Below are positions 28,321 to 36,872 of a stretch of 64,000 bases of DNA, in pieces; within the stretch, counting starts at the first letter, position 1; each line of letters starts with the position of its first letter. Source of the DNA: Loktanella sp. 5RATIMAR09 (lineage in GTDB: Bacteria; Pseudomonadota; Alphaproteobacteria; Rhodobacterales; Rhodobacteraceae); the NCBI RefSeq assembly GCF_001419985.1, contig NZ_LJAL01000009.1, positions 95,530 to 159,529 on the forward strand, read 5' to 3'. The translations under genes and the position numbers were made by a program. Under the pieces are notes generated by a model, which searched no databases, was not told where the DNA came from, and saw only the letters and a list, made by a program, of their open reading frames with translations.

Positions 28321-29142
28321 TCAGTTGGCGCATTCGACTTCGACTTGAATACGTTCGGTGCCATTGCGCTGGGTAACAAAGCAGCGTTCTTCCTCGACAA
28401 CCTCTGGCTCCGGTGCACGCACCTCTTCCACAATTCCAAGGACATCACGGATGTTGGTTTCAATCGTCGTGTCACCAGCGTCAAGATCATTGCGACCTAC
28501 AGGTGTGAGGGACAGTACGCCTGCTGACTGAAGCACTTGCAGGTCTGCAAAGTCTTCTTGGGATACCTGAATAACGACCCCGCCATTCCTTGCGTCCATC
28601 GCAATGATTTCAAGGCGGCTTTTGACGAGGCGCGAAATGCTTTGCCCGCCGTCCACCCGGCCGACCCAATAAAGATCGATCAGATCAGAGTTTCGTAGAT
28701 CACCTGCGAACGCTTGGGTCATGTTATTGGGCAGTGGAAAGGCGCGCATACCGGGATCAAGCAGCGCGGTGATACCCTGCGGCGCCCCTGCTTCTGTCAC
28801 TTTTGCGTTCAAGATCGGTTCATTCGCTTGCATGGGGATGCGGACAACGCGCGGCACGTTCAGACCTTGGGGAAACAACTCTTCTTCTGTTGCAAACACG
28901 CCATCGGGCAAATAATCGCGCGCATATTTGATGATCTGGACGTCATCTACTGTCAGCAGGTCACCATATGTCAGCGACCGCGAAGGCGCGTAAATGTCCA
29001 CAGTCCGAAGTGCAGTTGCAGAACGCTGGCGTTCACGCTCCAATTGGGATGCCTGCGTTTCCATATATTGGTTCACCATATACACGGCGAAGCCAGCAAG
29101 CCCCATCCCAATCAAAAGTACCAATCCAAAAACTGCGCGCAT
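28321..29142 (-). CDS. cpaB: CpaB/RcpC, Flp pilus assembly protein
   Basis: A 273-residue inner-membrane-anchored periplasmic protein with one N-terminal helix (MRAVFGLVLLIGMGLAGFAV) and a SAF domain (about residues 45-115, starting at DIYAPSRSLTYGDLL). RcpC-type proteins bind the secretin and peptidoglycan and help modify or assemble Flp fibres. The C-terminal third is acidic and ends in a Cys-containing tail. The ATG at 29142 follows GAGAGG; a TTG two codons earlier is less likely. Confidence 0.92.
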   Translation of the reverse strand: MRAVFGLVLLIGMGLAGFAVYMVNQYMETQASQLERERQRSATALRTVDIYAPSRSLTYGDLLTVDDVQIIKYARDYLPDGVFATEEELFPQGLNVPRVVRIPMQANEPILNAKVTEAGAPQGITALLDPGMRAFPLPNNMTQAFAGDLRNSDLIDLYWVGRVDGGQSISRLVKSRLEIIAMDARNGGVVIQVSQEDFADLQVLQSAGVLSLTPVGRNDLDAGDTTIETNIRDVLGIVEEVRAPEPEVVEEERCFVTQRNGTERIQVEVECAN

Positions 29143-29163
29143 TTCCAAGCCTCTCGTTTCACG

Positions 29164-29180
29164 CCCTTTGGGCCAAAGGG
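29164..29180 (-). promoter_or_regulatory. Small inverted repeat just upstream of the cpaB ribosome-binding site
   Basis: CCCTTTG and CAAAGGG form a 7-bp stem around GGC about 20 bases before the cpaB start. Its place directly ahead of the ribosome-binding site would allow a role in translation control or in 5'-end stability of a processed pilin-cpaB transcript. The remainder of the 283-base gap up to 29425 is AT-rich and shows no gene. Confidence 0.3.
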
Positions 29181-29425
29181 TCGATCACATCTTTATATTA
29201 AATTTGCTGTCCGATTGCCAATTTTGCAAGACTCATACGGAGCGACAGTAAATTCACGTGTCTCAACAGCAGAGTTAACTGGTGTTCCGCATTGGTGCAA
29301 TCGGTTTGGTTCTGCGGTAGAAAACAGCAACCGCCTTGCAAAAAATTGCTGCTTCGTGCCGTGACCACTGTCGTGTTTTACAACAGCTTACGAGGCGCGG
29401 TGATCGTGCTGAAACCATAAAAGGT

Positions 29426-29605
29426 CTATGGAAGCTCGACATTATCCATAGCAAGCTCGATGTCATTGGCCAGATCAGTGGTGCCACCACTGAAAGTTTG
29501 CACAACGACCAGACCCAATGTGCAGATTGCAGCGGTCAAAACCACAAAGTCGACAGTGATGGCACCGTCTTGATCGTCGAGAAAAGCCGAAAATAGAGGT
29601 TTCAT
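29426..29605 (-). CDS. Flp family minipilin, second copy
   Basis: A 59-residue pilin. The leader MKPLFSAFLDDQDG is followed by AITVDFVVLTAAICTLGLVV, a hydrophobic helix typical of Flp pilins, with prepilin peptidase cleavage expected after Gly14. The residue at mature +5 is Asp and +6 Phe, where Flp proteins usually have Glu-Tyr. The C-terminal part (SGGTTDLANDIELAMDN) matches the first pilin's SNGATGLANDIEDSLGN, so the two are paralogues. AAAAGG precedes the ATG. The copy contains a Cys in the helix and is the more diverged of the pair; it could be a minor pilin. Confidence 0.88.
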   Translation of the reverse strand: MKPLFSAFLDDQDGAITVDFVVLTAAICTLGLVVVQTFSGGTTDLANDIELAMDNVELP

Positions 29606-29745
29606 TAGTCTACTGCCTTTTTACGATAAGTTGCGAACCAGGATGTCCGGTTGCACCTAATACAGAATGACGTTCCGCACTCAAAACCCAACTTATGCAG
29701 CATTTTAAGAACTTTCTTGCTGCATTAACTATCGTCTTTACGCAA

Positions 29746-29778
29746 GAAGCCGCGCCAATCATTCACTGGCGCGGCTTC
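29746..29778 (-). terminator. Hairpin downstream of the first Flp pilin gene
   Basis: GAAGCCGCGCCA (29746-29757) pairs over 12 bp with TGGCGCGGCTTC (29767-29778) around a nine-base loop, about 28 bases past the pilin stop. On the minus strand it is followed by TTGCGT, a weak T tract. Such a hairpin behind a major pilin gene would protect the pilin message and let only some transcription continue into the genes below. Confidence 0.7.
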
Positions 29779-29806
29779 ACACACTAGCTCTCGGCTAGCC
29801 GGCGAC

Positions 29807-29986
29807 TTAGCCAGCGTTCATGTTGCCGAGCGAGTCTTCGATGTCGTTTGCAAGACCGGTCGCACCGTTGCTGACCGCAGTACCGACTGCCAGGCCCAGA
29901 ACAACGATTGCCGCTGTCAGAACAACGAAGTCAACTGTGACAGCGCCGTCTTCGTCGTTGCGGAAGTTTTTAATAAAGTTAAGCAT
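29807..29986 (-). CDS. flp: Flp family minipilin, first (probably major) copy
   Basis: A 59-residue pilin: leader MLNFIKNFRNDEDG, then AVTVDFVVLTAAIVVLGLAV, then a short Gly/Asn-rich tail. Cleavage after Gly14 would leave a mature pilin of 45 residues, very short even for Flp. As in its neighbour the usual Glu at mature +5 is Asp. A strong AGGAGGGATCACA ribosome-binding region precedes the ATG and a 12-bp hairpin follows the gene, which together suggest high expression and make this the major pilin. It is the first gene of the 12-kb tad cluster. Confidence 0.92.
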   Translation of the reverse strand: MLNFIKNFRNDEDGAVTVDFVVLTAAIVVLGLAVGTAVSNGATGLANDIEDSLGNMNAG

Positions 29987-30339
29987 TGTGATCCCTCCTC
30001 AGGGTATTAGCAGGTTTAGTTTCGTTCCGCGTCGGCATCTGGTTTACTCATTACGCTAACGCGGAGACCGTCTTGGATGAGTACATATATCCATTTGAAT
30101 GGGGCAGCACTTTGGCATCAATCAGTTTTTTTTGCCATCGGTTGATAATTTCAGCGTAGAATTTGTAAGGTGTTGTTTTTAAATGAAAGAAATATTCATC
30201 TTTGGTTCATCTTCGGCGCTCTTCGTTGCGCCGAAGCCGCCAATTCTGTAGGAATCAGGCCGATTGTTCCCAAAGTTCTGGCTTTTTGGCTGCTTTCTGC
30301 CATCTTTATATGAACAAAAAGCCGCGAGCAGGTCTGAAA
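29987..30339. promoter_or_regulatory. Divergent intergenic region between flp and the transglycosylase gene
   Basis: These 353 bases hold no gene I can support. The stretch is clearly AT-rich compared with its surroundings and must contain the promoter of the first pilin gene and that of the transglycosylase. A 9-bp perfect hairpin (CTTCGGCGC at 30211-30219 with GCGCCGAAG at 30228-30236) lies in it and is placed as a terminator of neither flanking gene. I see no convincing -35/-10 or sigma-54 site by eye. Confidence 0.5.
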
Positions 30340-31176
30340 ATGAGTCGTAAATTAACGAGCTTAGCGCTGATCGGCGCGATTCTCGCGTCAGCCCCTGCGT
30401 TTGCCGAGGTCGAGCGTCTCTTGCCGGACTTCACGTTCAAGCGTGTACCGGTGCCGAGTGCGGAGACAACAAGCCGCATCACAGTTCAGATTGATCCAAC
30501 TGCACCCCGGCTTGGCCCGGTTTATGCCGACCCAGAGCCGGAACCTGTTTCGGCCGCTGGCGCTATTGCGGTGCCCCAGCCGTCGGGGCTTGAATGGTTC
30601 TGGACGACGGTTCCCACCGATATTGCCGCGCAAGGAGCTGTCCGTTTTCAAAAAGCAATCGCGCAACTGAACAATCCTCCAGAGGGGCAGGGCGTACCTT
30701 CTCCGCGATTGCAATCGCTGCAGAATATCGCCTCGGCGCATGGACGTCGCATCTTGATCGAGACTGTCGGCACCTCCGTGTCGCCTGCCTTGGTCCTTGC
30801 GGTGATCTCGGTTGAAAGCGCGGGACGCACCAATGCTGTAAGTTCCGCAGGGGCGACGGGTCTGATGCAGCTAATGCCCGATACGGCAACGCGGTTCGGT
30901 GTGGATGACAGCACGGACGCCGCACAAAACATAAAAGGTGGTGTTGCCTATCTTGAGTGGTTGCTCGACCATTTCGAGGATGACGCTTTGCTCGCGCTCT
31001 CGGGTTACAATGCCGGGGAAGGCAACGTCCGCCGCTATGAGGGTGTGCCACCTTTCTCGGAAACGCGGGCCTATGTGCCCAAGGTGCTGGCGGCGTGGCA
31101 GGTTGCCAAAGGTCTGTGCCAAACGCCGCCTGAACTCATCACTGATGCGTGCGTGTTCAATGTGAACGGGATCTAG
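30340..31176 (+). CDS. Lytic transglycosylase (SLT domain)
   Basis: A 278-residue periplasmic murein lytic transglycosylase. The ATG at 30340 follows GCAGG and gives a signal peptide, MSRKLTSLALIGAILASAPA. The SLT domain occupies about residues 145-265 with catalytic Glu159 in VISVESAGR, then GLMQLMPDTATRFG and ALSGYNAGEGNVRRY. The first 140 residues have no recognised domain. Standing divergent from the pilin gene it could open the cell wall for the Tad machine, but general wall turnover is equally possible. Confidence 0.9.
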   Translation: MSRKLTSLALIGAILASAPAFAEVERLLPDFTFKRVPVPSAETTSRITVQIDPTAPRLGPVYADPEPEPVSAAGAIAVPQPSGLEWFWTTVPTDIAAQGAVRFQKAIAQLNNPPEGQGVPSPRLQSLQNIASAHGRRILIETVGTSVSPALVLAVISVESAGRTNAVSSAGATGLMQLMPDTATRFGVDDSTDAAQNIKGGVAYLEWLLDHFEDDALLALSGYNAGEGNVRRYEGVPPFSETRAYVPKVLAAWQVAKGLCQTPPELITDACVFNVNGI

Positions 31177-31463
31177 ACCGAAAACACATCTGACCATTCC
31201 GGGTGCTTTCGCCGTTGTGCGTTCACGAACGGGCATAGAGGCAGGATCTGGAACCCTTTGCTGCGCGCATCGGCAACAAATTCGCGCAACAACATAAGCC
31301 CCACGCCTTCGCCCTCATGACCGCTTGCCACCTCTGTGTGGTCCGCAATCACCTGTTTTTCCGACACCACAGAATAGGTCAGTTCGCTTTCTCCCGATCC
31401 ATGAACGATATAATAGCGGCCTTTGCTGCCGTTTTCTTCGTGCATGACCGAAAGGTCAGACAA
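31173..31463 (-). CDS. Small GNAT-like N-acetyltransferase (YjdJ type)
   Basis: A 96-residue protein of the short Gcn5-related family. It keeps the acetyl-CoA loop-like segment [20 protein letters not shown] (about 49-68) and the C-terminal [20 protein letters not shown] that marks this subgroup. The family is widespread but has no established substrate. The start overlaps the end of scoB by eight bases and the end overlaps the convergent transglycosylase gene by four. Confidence 0.85.
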   Translation of the reverse strand: MSDLSVMHEENGSKGRYYIVHGSGESELTYSVVSEKQVIADHTEVASGHEGEGVGLMLLREFVADARSKGFQILPLCPFVNAQRRKHPEWSDVFSV

Positions 31464-32079
31464 TCGTCGCCTCGGTCGCGGCGCGCAGTTCTTCTTCGGT
31501 CACACCATCAGCAGTTTCGACAATCTTCAGGCCACCCTCGACAACATCCAGTACACCGAAATTGGTGATAATGCGGTCAACAACACCTTTGCCGGTCAAT
31601 GGCAGGGTGCATGCCTTGAGGACCTTGCTTTCGCCATGCTTGTTTGTGTGATCCATCACCACAACCACACGACCAACGCCTGCGACCAGATCCATCGCCC
31701 CGCCCATGCCTTTCACAAGCTTGCCGGGGATCATCCAGTTCGCCAGATCACCGTTTTCGGCAACCTCCATCGCACCCAGGATCGCCATGGCGATTTTGCC
31801 GCCGCGGATCATGCCAAAGGATTGCGCGCTGTCAAAATACGCGGTCTGGGGCAGTTCGGTGATCGTTTGCTTGCCCGCGTTGATCAAGTCGGCATCTTCG
31901 GTGCCTTCGATCGGGAAAGGCCCCATGCCCAGCATGCCATTTTCAGACTGCAGGGTCACTTCAATCCCGTCGGGGATATAGTTGGATACAAGTGTCGGGA
32001 TGCCGATCCCGAGGTTTACGTACCAGCCGTCCTGCAGCTCTTGTGCGGCGCGCGCGGCCATCTGATTGCGGTCCCACAT
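31456..32079 (-). CDS. scoB: 3-oxoacid CoA-transferase subunit B
   Basis: The 207-residue beta subunit of a succinyl-CoA:3-ketoacid CoA-transferase, which activates acetoacetate for ketone-body or PHB-derived carbon use. The catalytic Glu lies in [12 protein letters not shown] (near residue 51). The N-terminal [13 protein letters not shown] is also typical. The gene starts one base after the end of scoA, so the heterodimer subunits are coupled. Confidence 0.93.
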   Translation of the reverse strand: MWDRNQMAARAAQELQDGWYVNLGIGIPTLVSNYIPDGIEVTLQSENGMLGMGPFPIEGTEDADLINAGKQTITELPQTAYFDSAQSFGMIRGGKIAMAILGAMEVAENGDLANWMIPGKLVKGMGGAMDLVAGVGRVVVVMDHTNKHGESKVLKACTLPLTGKGVVDRIITNFGVLDVVEGGLKIVETADGVTEEELRAATEATIV

Positions 32080-32080
32080 G

Positions 32081-32776
32081 TTATGCGCTCCTCACTGTGC
32101 GTTGTTCGATCCGCTTTTCGTGATCCCCCTGGATCAAACGGTGGACATAAATGCCGGGCAAATGGATGCTGTCGGGGTCAAGGCTGCCTGTCGGCACGAT
32201 TTCTTCCACCTCGACCACACAGACCTTGCCGCACATCGCGGCAGGCGGGTTGAAATTGCGGGCGGTCTTGCGGAACACAAGGTTGCCCGTGGCGTCTGCT
32301 TTCCACGCTTTCACAATCGCCAGATCGGCAAAGATACCCTCTTCAAGGATATAGGTCTCGCCGTTGAAATCCTTGTGTTCTTTGCCTTCGGCAATCACCG
32401 TGCCCACGCCGGTTTTGGTATAGAAACCGGGAATACCGCAGCCGCCTGCGCGCATGCGCTCGGCCAATGTACCTTGGGGGTTGAACTCCAGTTCAAGCTC
32501 GCCTGACAGATACTGGCGCATGAATTCTGCGTTTTCGCCCACGTATGAGCTGATCATCTTCTTGACCTGGCGGGTTTGCAGCAGAATGCCGATCCCGAAG
32601 TCATCAACGCCCGCATTGTTTGACGCGAAGGTCAGGTCTTTGGTGCCGGCATCGCGGATCGCGCTGAGCAAAAGTTCGGGTATGCCGCAAAGGCCAAAGC
32701 CGCCCGCGGCAATAAACATACCATCGTGCAAAAGCCCATCGAGGGCAGCGGCCGCGTTAGGGTAGATCTTTTTCAT
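32081..32776 (-). CDS. scoA: 3-oxoacid CoA-transferase subunit A
   Basis: The 231-residue alpha subunit of the CoA-transferase. The CoA-transferase family 1 signature [12 protein letters not shown] is near residues 24-35. The ATG at 32776 (MKKIYPN) is normal for the family; an upstream in-frame start at 32803 would add nine residues. It leads the scoA-scoB-GNAT group, which lies between topA and the transglycosylase gene. Confidence 0.93.
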   Translation of the reverse strand: MKKIYPNAAAALDGLLHDGMFIAAGGFGLCGIPELLLSAIRDAGTKDLTFASNNAGVDDFGIGILLQTRQVKKMISSYVGENAEFMRQYLSGELELEFNPQGTLAERMRAGGCGIPGFYTKTGVGTVIAEGKEHKDFNGETYILEEGIFADLAIVKAWKADATGNLVFRKTARNFNPPAAMCGKVCVVEVEEIVPTGSLDPDSIHLPGIYVHRLIQGDHEKRIEQRTVRSA

Positions 32777-32860
32777 TGACGAACTCTCCGGCGTGATTTG
32801 CACAAGTAGTGCCGCCCAATACCGGGAGAGTCAATAAATTGCCGCGACGCAGAATTGCCG

Positions 32861-35461
32861 TCAGCCCGCTTTCTTGGCCGCCGGTTTCTTTTTGGTGGCA
32901 GCTGTCTTCTTGGCGGGGGCTTTCTTGCGGGCCGGTTTCTTTTTTCCGGCCTTCTCGGCGCGCTCGTCAATCAGATGTACCGCCTGCGCCAGCGTCAATT
33001 CGGACGGCTCAATGGTGTCAGGGATTGTGGCATTTATCTTTTCCCATTTCACGTAAGGTCCGTATTTGCCGTCATAAATATTGACGGGACCGCCTGCTTC
33101 GGGGTGTTCGCCCAATTCGCGGATCGGCACCGCTGCTTTGCCACGTGCACCGCGTGACGCCACTTTCTCCGCCAAAAGCTGCACCGCGCGGTTCATCCCG
33201 ACGGTCCAGACGTCATCAATGCTCTCGAGGTTGGCGTTGGTGCCACCGCGATGCGATGTGCTTTCCGCGTGCTTCAGGTATGGCCCGTAGCGTCCGATAT
33301 TGGCCCAAACCGGAATGCCGTCTTCGGGGTGGGGGCCCAGTTCACGCGGCAGCGACAGCAGCATCAGGGCTTGATCAAGTGTCACGTCCTCTGGTTCCCA
33401 TTCCGAAGGGATACCCTGACGGGGCGGTTTTTTGTTCTCTTCGGTTACTTCACCGCGCTGTGCGTAGGGGCCGAACCGGCCCTTGAAGATGCGGATTTCG
33501 TCACCGTCATCCGTGCCAAGCAGTTTGCCTTCAGGCGGAATAGCAGAGGCCTCGGCCTCGGGGTTGGGCGGACCGAAAGGCCGGGTATAACGACATTCGG
33601 GATAGTTCGAACAACCGATAAACGCGCCACCGGACCGCGCTGTGCGCATCGACAGACGCCCGGCCCCACAGTTGGGGCAAAGGCGCGGATCACTCCCGTC
33701 ATCGGTCGGCGGGAAGAGATGGGGTTCCAGCACCTCGTTGATCTTTTCCAACACTTCCGTGATGCGCAAATCGGCGGTTTCTGCGATGGCGGCAGAGAAA
33801 TCGCGCCAGAACTGGGCAAGCACCTTTTTATAGTCAGCCGCGCCTGCGCTGACTTCATCAAGTTGGTTTTCCAGATCGGCGGTGAAATCATAGCCGATGT
33901 ATTTGCGGAAATAGTTGGTCAGAAAGGCCGTCACCAGCCGCCCCTTATCTTGGGGGATCAGGCGGTTCTTATCCTTCTCGACATAACCGCGATCCTGAAT
34001 CGTGGTGACGATCGAGGCATAGGTCGACGGGCGGCCAATCCCCAGTTCTTCCATGCGCTTGACCAGTGTCGCTTCGGTGTAGCGGGGCGGCGGTTGCGTG
34101 AAGTGTTGTTCGGGATCAACCGATTTCTTCGCGGCTTTTTCGCCAGCGGTCAGTTGCGGAAGACGCTTGTCGTCATCATCGACAACTGTATCGTCCTTGC
34201 CTTCCTCATAAATCGCAATGAAGCCGTCAAAGACCATCACTTGCCCGTTCGCGCGCAATACGACCTGTTCATCGGCGCTGGTAATATCGACAACGGTACG
34301 TTCCAGACGGGCGGCGGCCATTTGGCTGGCCATCGTGCGTTTGTAGATCAGGTCATAAAGCTTGCGCTGATCGGCGTCAGTGATTTTTGCATCTTCAGTG
34401 CTGACCGACATCTCGGTCGGGCGGATGCACTCGTGGGCTTCCTGCGCGTTCTTGGCTTTGTTTTTGTAGATACGCGGCTGATCGGGCAGATATTTCTCAC
34501 CGAATTTGGCTTTGATCGCATCGCGCGCACCGGTGACAGCCTCGGGCGCCATGTCGATACCATCGGTCCGCATGTAAGTGATCAGACCTGCCTCATAAAG
34601 ACGCTGGGCGACGCTCATGGTTTGTTTGGCGCCCATGCCGAATTTGCGGCTGGCCTCTTGTTGCAAGGTCGAAGTCATAAAGGGGGGCGACGGGTTGCGG
34701 GTGGCTGGTTTCGCCTCGACCGACTGGATGACCAGATCGCGCGAATTGATGGCCTGCACGGCCATTTCGGCCTGTGTGGCATTGCCCAGATCGAACTTAT
34801 CAAGCTTTTTGCCTGCCAGCGTGGTCAGGCGCGCCTCGAATGTCTGACCGCGTGGCGACTGCAAAAGCGCCTTGACCGTCCAGTATTCCTGATTGCGGAA
34901 GGCCTCGATCTCCATTTCGCGTTCGACGATGATCCGCAGGCAAACGGACTGAACGCGGCCAGCAGACTTTGCACCGGGCAGTTTGCGCCACAAAACTGGA
35001 GACAGGTTAAAGCCCACCAGATAATCTAGCGCGCGGCGGGCCAGATAGGCGTCTACCAAAGGCTCATCAACCTGACGGGGGTTTTTCATCGCCTCTGTGA
35101 CGGCGGATTTCGTGATAGCGTTGAACACCACGCGGCTGACGGGCGTGTCTTTCTTGATCGCTTTCTTCGCGATCAGAGCCTCTGTCAGATGCCAGGAAAT
35201 CGCTTCGCCTTCGCGGTCGGGATCGGTTGCGAGAATCAGTTCATTGTCGTTTTTGAGCGCGTCAACAATCGCCTTGATGTGCTTTTTGCTGTCCGATGCG
35301 ATTTCCCATTTCATGTCGAAATCTTCATCGGGCAGGACTGATCCATCCTTTGGCGGCAGGTCGCGGACATGTCCGTAGGACGCAAGAACAGTATAATTAC
35401 TGCCCAGATAGCCGTTTATTTTTTTGGCCTTCGCAGGGGATTCGACAACGACAACGGGCAT
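32861..35461 (-). CDS. topA: TopA, DNA topoisomerase I
   Basis: Type IA topoisomerase that relaxes negative supercoils. The TOPRIM domain starts at VVVVESPAKAKKI and has DPDREGE at residues 80-86; the active Tyr is Tyr296 in LITYMRTDG. A CPNC...CSNYPEC zinc ribbon follows near 600, then repeat modules with GRFGPYAQ, GRYGPYLK and GKYGPYVK. The 866-residue protein ends in a Lys/Ala-rich tail that probably adds DNA affinity. dprA lies 105 bases upstream on the same strand, a common arrangement. Confidence 0.97.
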   Translation of the reverse strand: MPVVVVESPAKAKKINGYLGSNYTVLASYGHVRDLPPKDGSVLPDEDFDMKWEIASDSKKHIKAIVDALKNDNELILATDPDREGEAISWHLTEALIAKKAIKKDTPVSRVVFNAITKSAVTEAMKNPRQVDEPLVDAYLARRALDYLVGFNLSPVLWRKLPGAKSAGRVQSVCLRIIVEREMEIEAFRNQEYWTVKALLQSPRGQTFEARLTTLAGKKLDKFDLGNATQAEMAVQAINSRDLVIQSVEAKPATRNPSPPFMTSTLQQEASRKFGMGAKQTMSVAQRLYEAGLITYMRTDGIDMAPEAVTGARDAIKAKFGEKYLPDQPRIYKNKAKNAQEAHECIRPTEMSVSTEDAKITDADQRKLYDLIYKRTMASQMAAARLERTVVDITSADEQVVLRANGQVMVFDGFIAIYEEGKDDTVVDDDDKRLPQLTAGEKAAKKSVDPEQHFTQPPPRYTEATLVKRMEELGIGRPSTYASIVTTIQDRGYVEKDKNRLIPQDKGRLVTAFLTNYFRKYIGYDFTADLENQLDEVSAGAADYKKVLAQFWRDFSAAIAETADLRITEVLEKINEVLEPHLFPPTDDGSDPRLCPNCGAGRLSMRTARSGGAFIGCSNYPECRYTRPFGPPNPEAEASAIPPEGKLLGTDDGDEIRIFKGRFGPYAQRGEVTEENKKPPRQGIPSEWEPEDVTLDQALMLLSLPRELGPHPEDGIPVWANIGRYGPYLKHAESTSHRGGTNANLESIDDVWTVGMNRAVQLLAEKVASRGARGKAAVPIRELGEHPEAGGPVNIYDGKYGPYVKWEKINATIPDTIEPSELTLAQAVHLIDERAEKAGKKKPARKKAPAKKTAATKKKPAAKKAG

Positions 35462-35566
35462 GAGAATCCTTTACAGACAATACGGTTCCTTAAGTCGCGC
35501 AAGATGTGGCGTCTGCCTGCCCAATGTCAATGAGGGTATAAATCTTTGCGCGCAACTGCCTTAATC

Positions 35567-36706
35567 TCAGACAACCCGCGCCACAAGACCGCCCGCATGT
35601 CGCGTAATTTTGCCATCCAGTTCCAGATCAATCAGAACGGGCGCCACATCGGTCGCTGTCACCTTTATATCGCGCATCAGCTGGTCTTCGGCGATGGGTG
35701 CTGCGCTGAGGCGTGACAGAATTTCCGAATGCAACGTCGCAATGTCGCGCAGTGTTCTTTCCTGCGGGGCCGTTTCAGGTTCATCAGTTCCCGGTGCTAC
35801 GGGCGCCTCGACTATCGGTGTTAATGCATCAATAACATCTTCGGCGTTGCGCACAAGCGTCGCCCCATCGCGGATCAACAGGTTGCATCCCCAGGCACGT
35901 GCATCAAACGGGTGGCCGGGTACGGCAAGGACATCGCGCCCCTGATCAAGCGCGTTGCGCGCGGTGATCAGGCTGCCCGATTTTCCGGCGGCCTCAACCA
36001 CGACAACAGCGCGGGCAAGGCCAGATATGATCCTGTTGCGTACGGGAAAATGACGCGCCTGCGGTTGCAGGCCCATCGGCATCTCTGAAAGGCGGATACC
36101 ACGTTTTGCGATATCCTGGGCCAGTTGCGTGTTTTCGGCCGGGTAGATGGTGTCGACCCCCCCCGCCATCACAGCGATCGTGCCACCGGCCAGTGCCCCG
36201 TGGTGTGCCGCGGCATCAATGCCACGGGCAAGCCCGGAAACCACAACATAGCCCGCTTTCGTCAGATCCTCGGCCAGTCGTTTCGCCATGCGCGTGCCCA
36301 AGGACGACGCATTCCGCGCGCCGACAAGCGCGATCATCGGCTTTTGCAGCAGCGCTGTCTGTCCCAGCACCCACATAAGGGGTGGCGCATCGGCAATATC
36401 GTAGAGTGACGCAGGATAGGCCGGTGATCCATGTATCACCAATCGCGCGCCTGCGGCCTTTCCCGCTTTGAGTTCCGCCGAAATCACACCTTCAGAACAG
36501 ACTTCATAGCCGCTGACGCCGGCGGATTTGGCGATATCGGGCAAGGCGCGCAATGCATCAGCCGCGCTGCCGTGTTCTGCCAGCAGCCGGTGATATGTTG
36601 CAACGCCAACCCGACGCGAGCGCAATAGACGGAGCCGGTTGAACGGATCCTCTTCCGTGGTGGGTAGGAGTGGGGGGTGAGTGGAAGAAGCGTTTGTTCC
36701 GGTCAT
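35567..36706 (-). CDS. dprA: DprA, DNA processing protein
   Basis: DprA protects incoming single-stranded DNA and loads RecA during transformation and, in Rhodobacteraceae, gene transfer agent uptake. The 379-residue protein has an N-terminal helical domain, a Rossmann core with VGARNASSLGTRMAKRLAED and SGLARGIDAAAHHGAL (about residues 130-170), and a C-terminal winged-helix domain after an acidic linker. A CtrA-like site lies about 47 bases upstream. Confidence 0.95.
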   Translation of the reverse strand: MTGTNASSTHPPLLPTTEEDPFNRLRLLRSRRVGVATYHRLLAEHGSAADALRALPDIAKSAGVSGYEVCSEGVISAELKAGKAAGARLVIHGSPAYPASLYDIADAPPLMWVLGQTALLQKPMIALVGARNASSLGTRMAKRLAEDLTKAGYVVVSGLARGIDAAAHHGALAGGTIAVMAGGVDTIYPAENTQLAQDIAKRGIRLSEMPMGLQPQARHFPVRNRIISGLARAVVVVEAAGKSGSLITARNALDQGRDVLAVPGHPFDARAWGCNLLIRDGATLVRNAEDVIDALTPIVEAPVAPGTDEPETAPQERTLRDIATLHSEILSRLSAAPIAEDQLMRDIKVTATDVAPVLIDLELDGKITRHAGGLVARVV

Positions 36707-36752
36707 CCTGTAGGCTCCGCCATATTGCAGGACGACTGTAGGGCTAACGGGG

Positions 36753-36767
36753 TTAACGAGTTCTTAC
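36753..36767. promoter_or_regulatory. CtrA-like binding site upstream of dprA
   Basis: TTAACGAGTTCTTAC fits the CtrA pattern TTAA-N7-TTAA with one mismatch in the last base, and is preceded and followed by further TTAA or TAAC words (36744, 36772). It lies 47 bases before the dprA start in an otherwise gene-free 166-base gap. CtrA control of DNA-uptake genes including dprA is known in Rhodobacter capsulatus; its use here is an inference. Confidence 0.4.
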
Positions 36768-36872
36768 CGGATTAACATTAAATGCGATTGAAAATGCAGA
36801 AATCTTGCAAGTCCGGCGCGGCGGGGCCGCGAAACCACACCCCAGCTGCGTCAGTCACCGAAAGGAATCACC

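Noticed and set aside
30125..30133. Run of eight T residues in the flp upstream region
   Set aside because: No stem precedes it on the plus strand, so it is not a terminator; it is simply part of an AT-rich promoter region.
30202..30339. Upstream extension of the transglycosylase reading frame
   Set aside because: It lacks a signal peptide and coding character; the internal ATG at 30340 has both a ribosome-binding site and a signal peptide.
33251..35029. 592-residue open frame on the plus strand
   Set aside because: It lies entirely antisense to topA, which has every expected motif. Long antisense frames arise here because G+C-rich third positions disfavour stops in the mirrored frame.
36817..36831. 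CGCGGC/GCCGCG stem downstream of tldD
   Set aside because: No T run follows on the minus strand and the 6-bp GC stem is expected by chance in this base composition.
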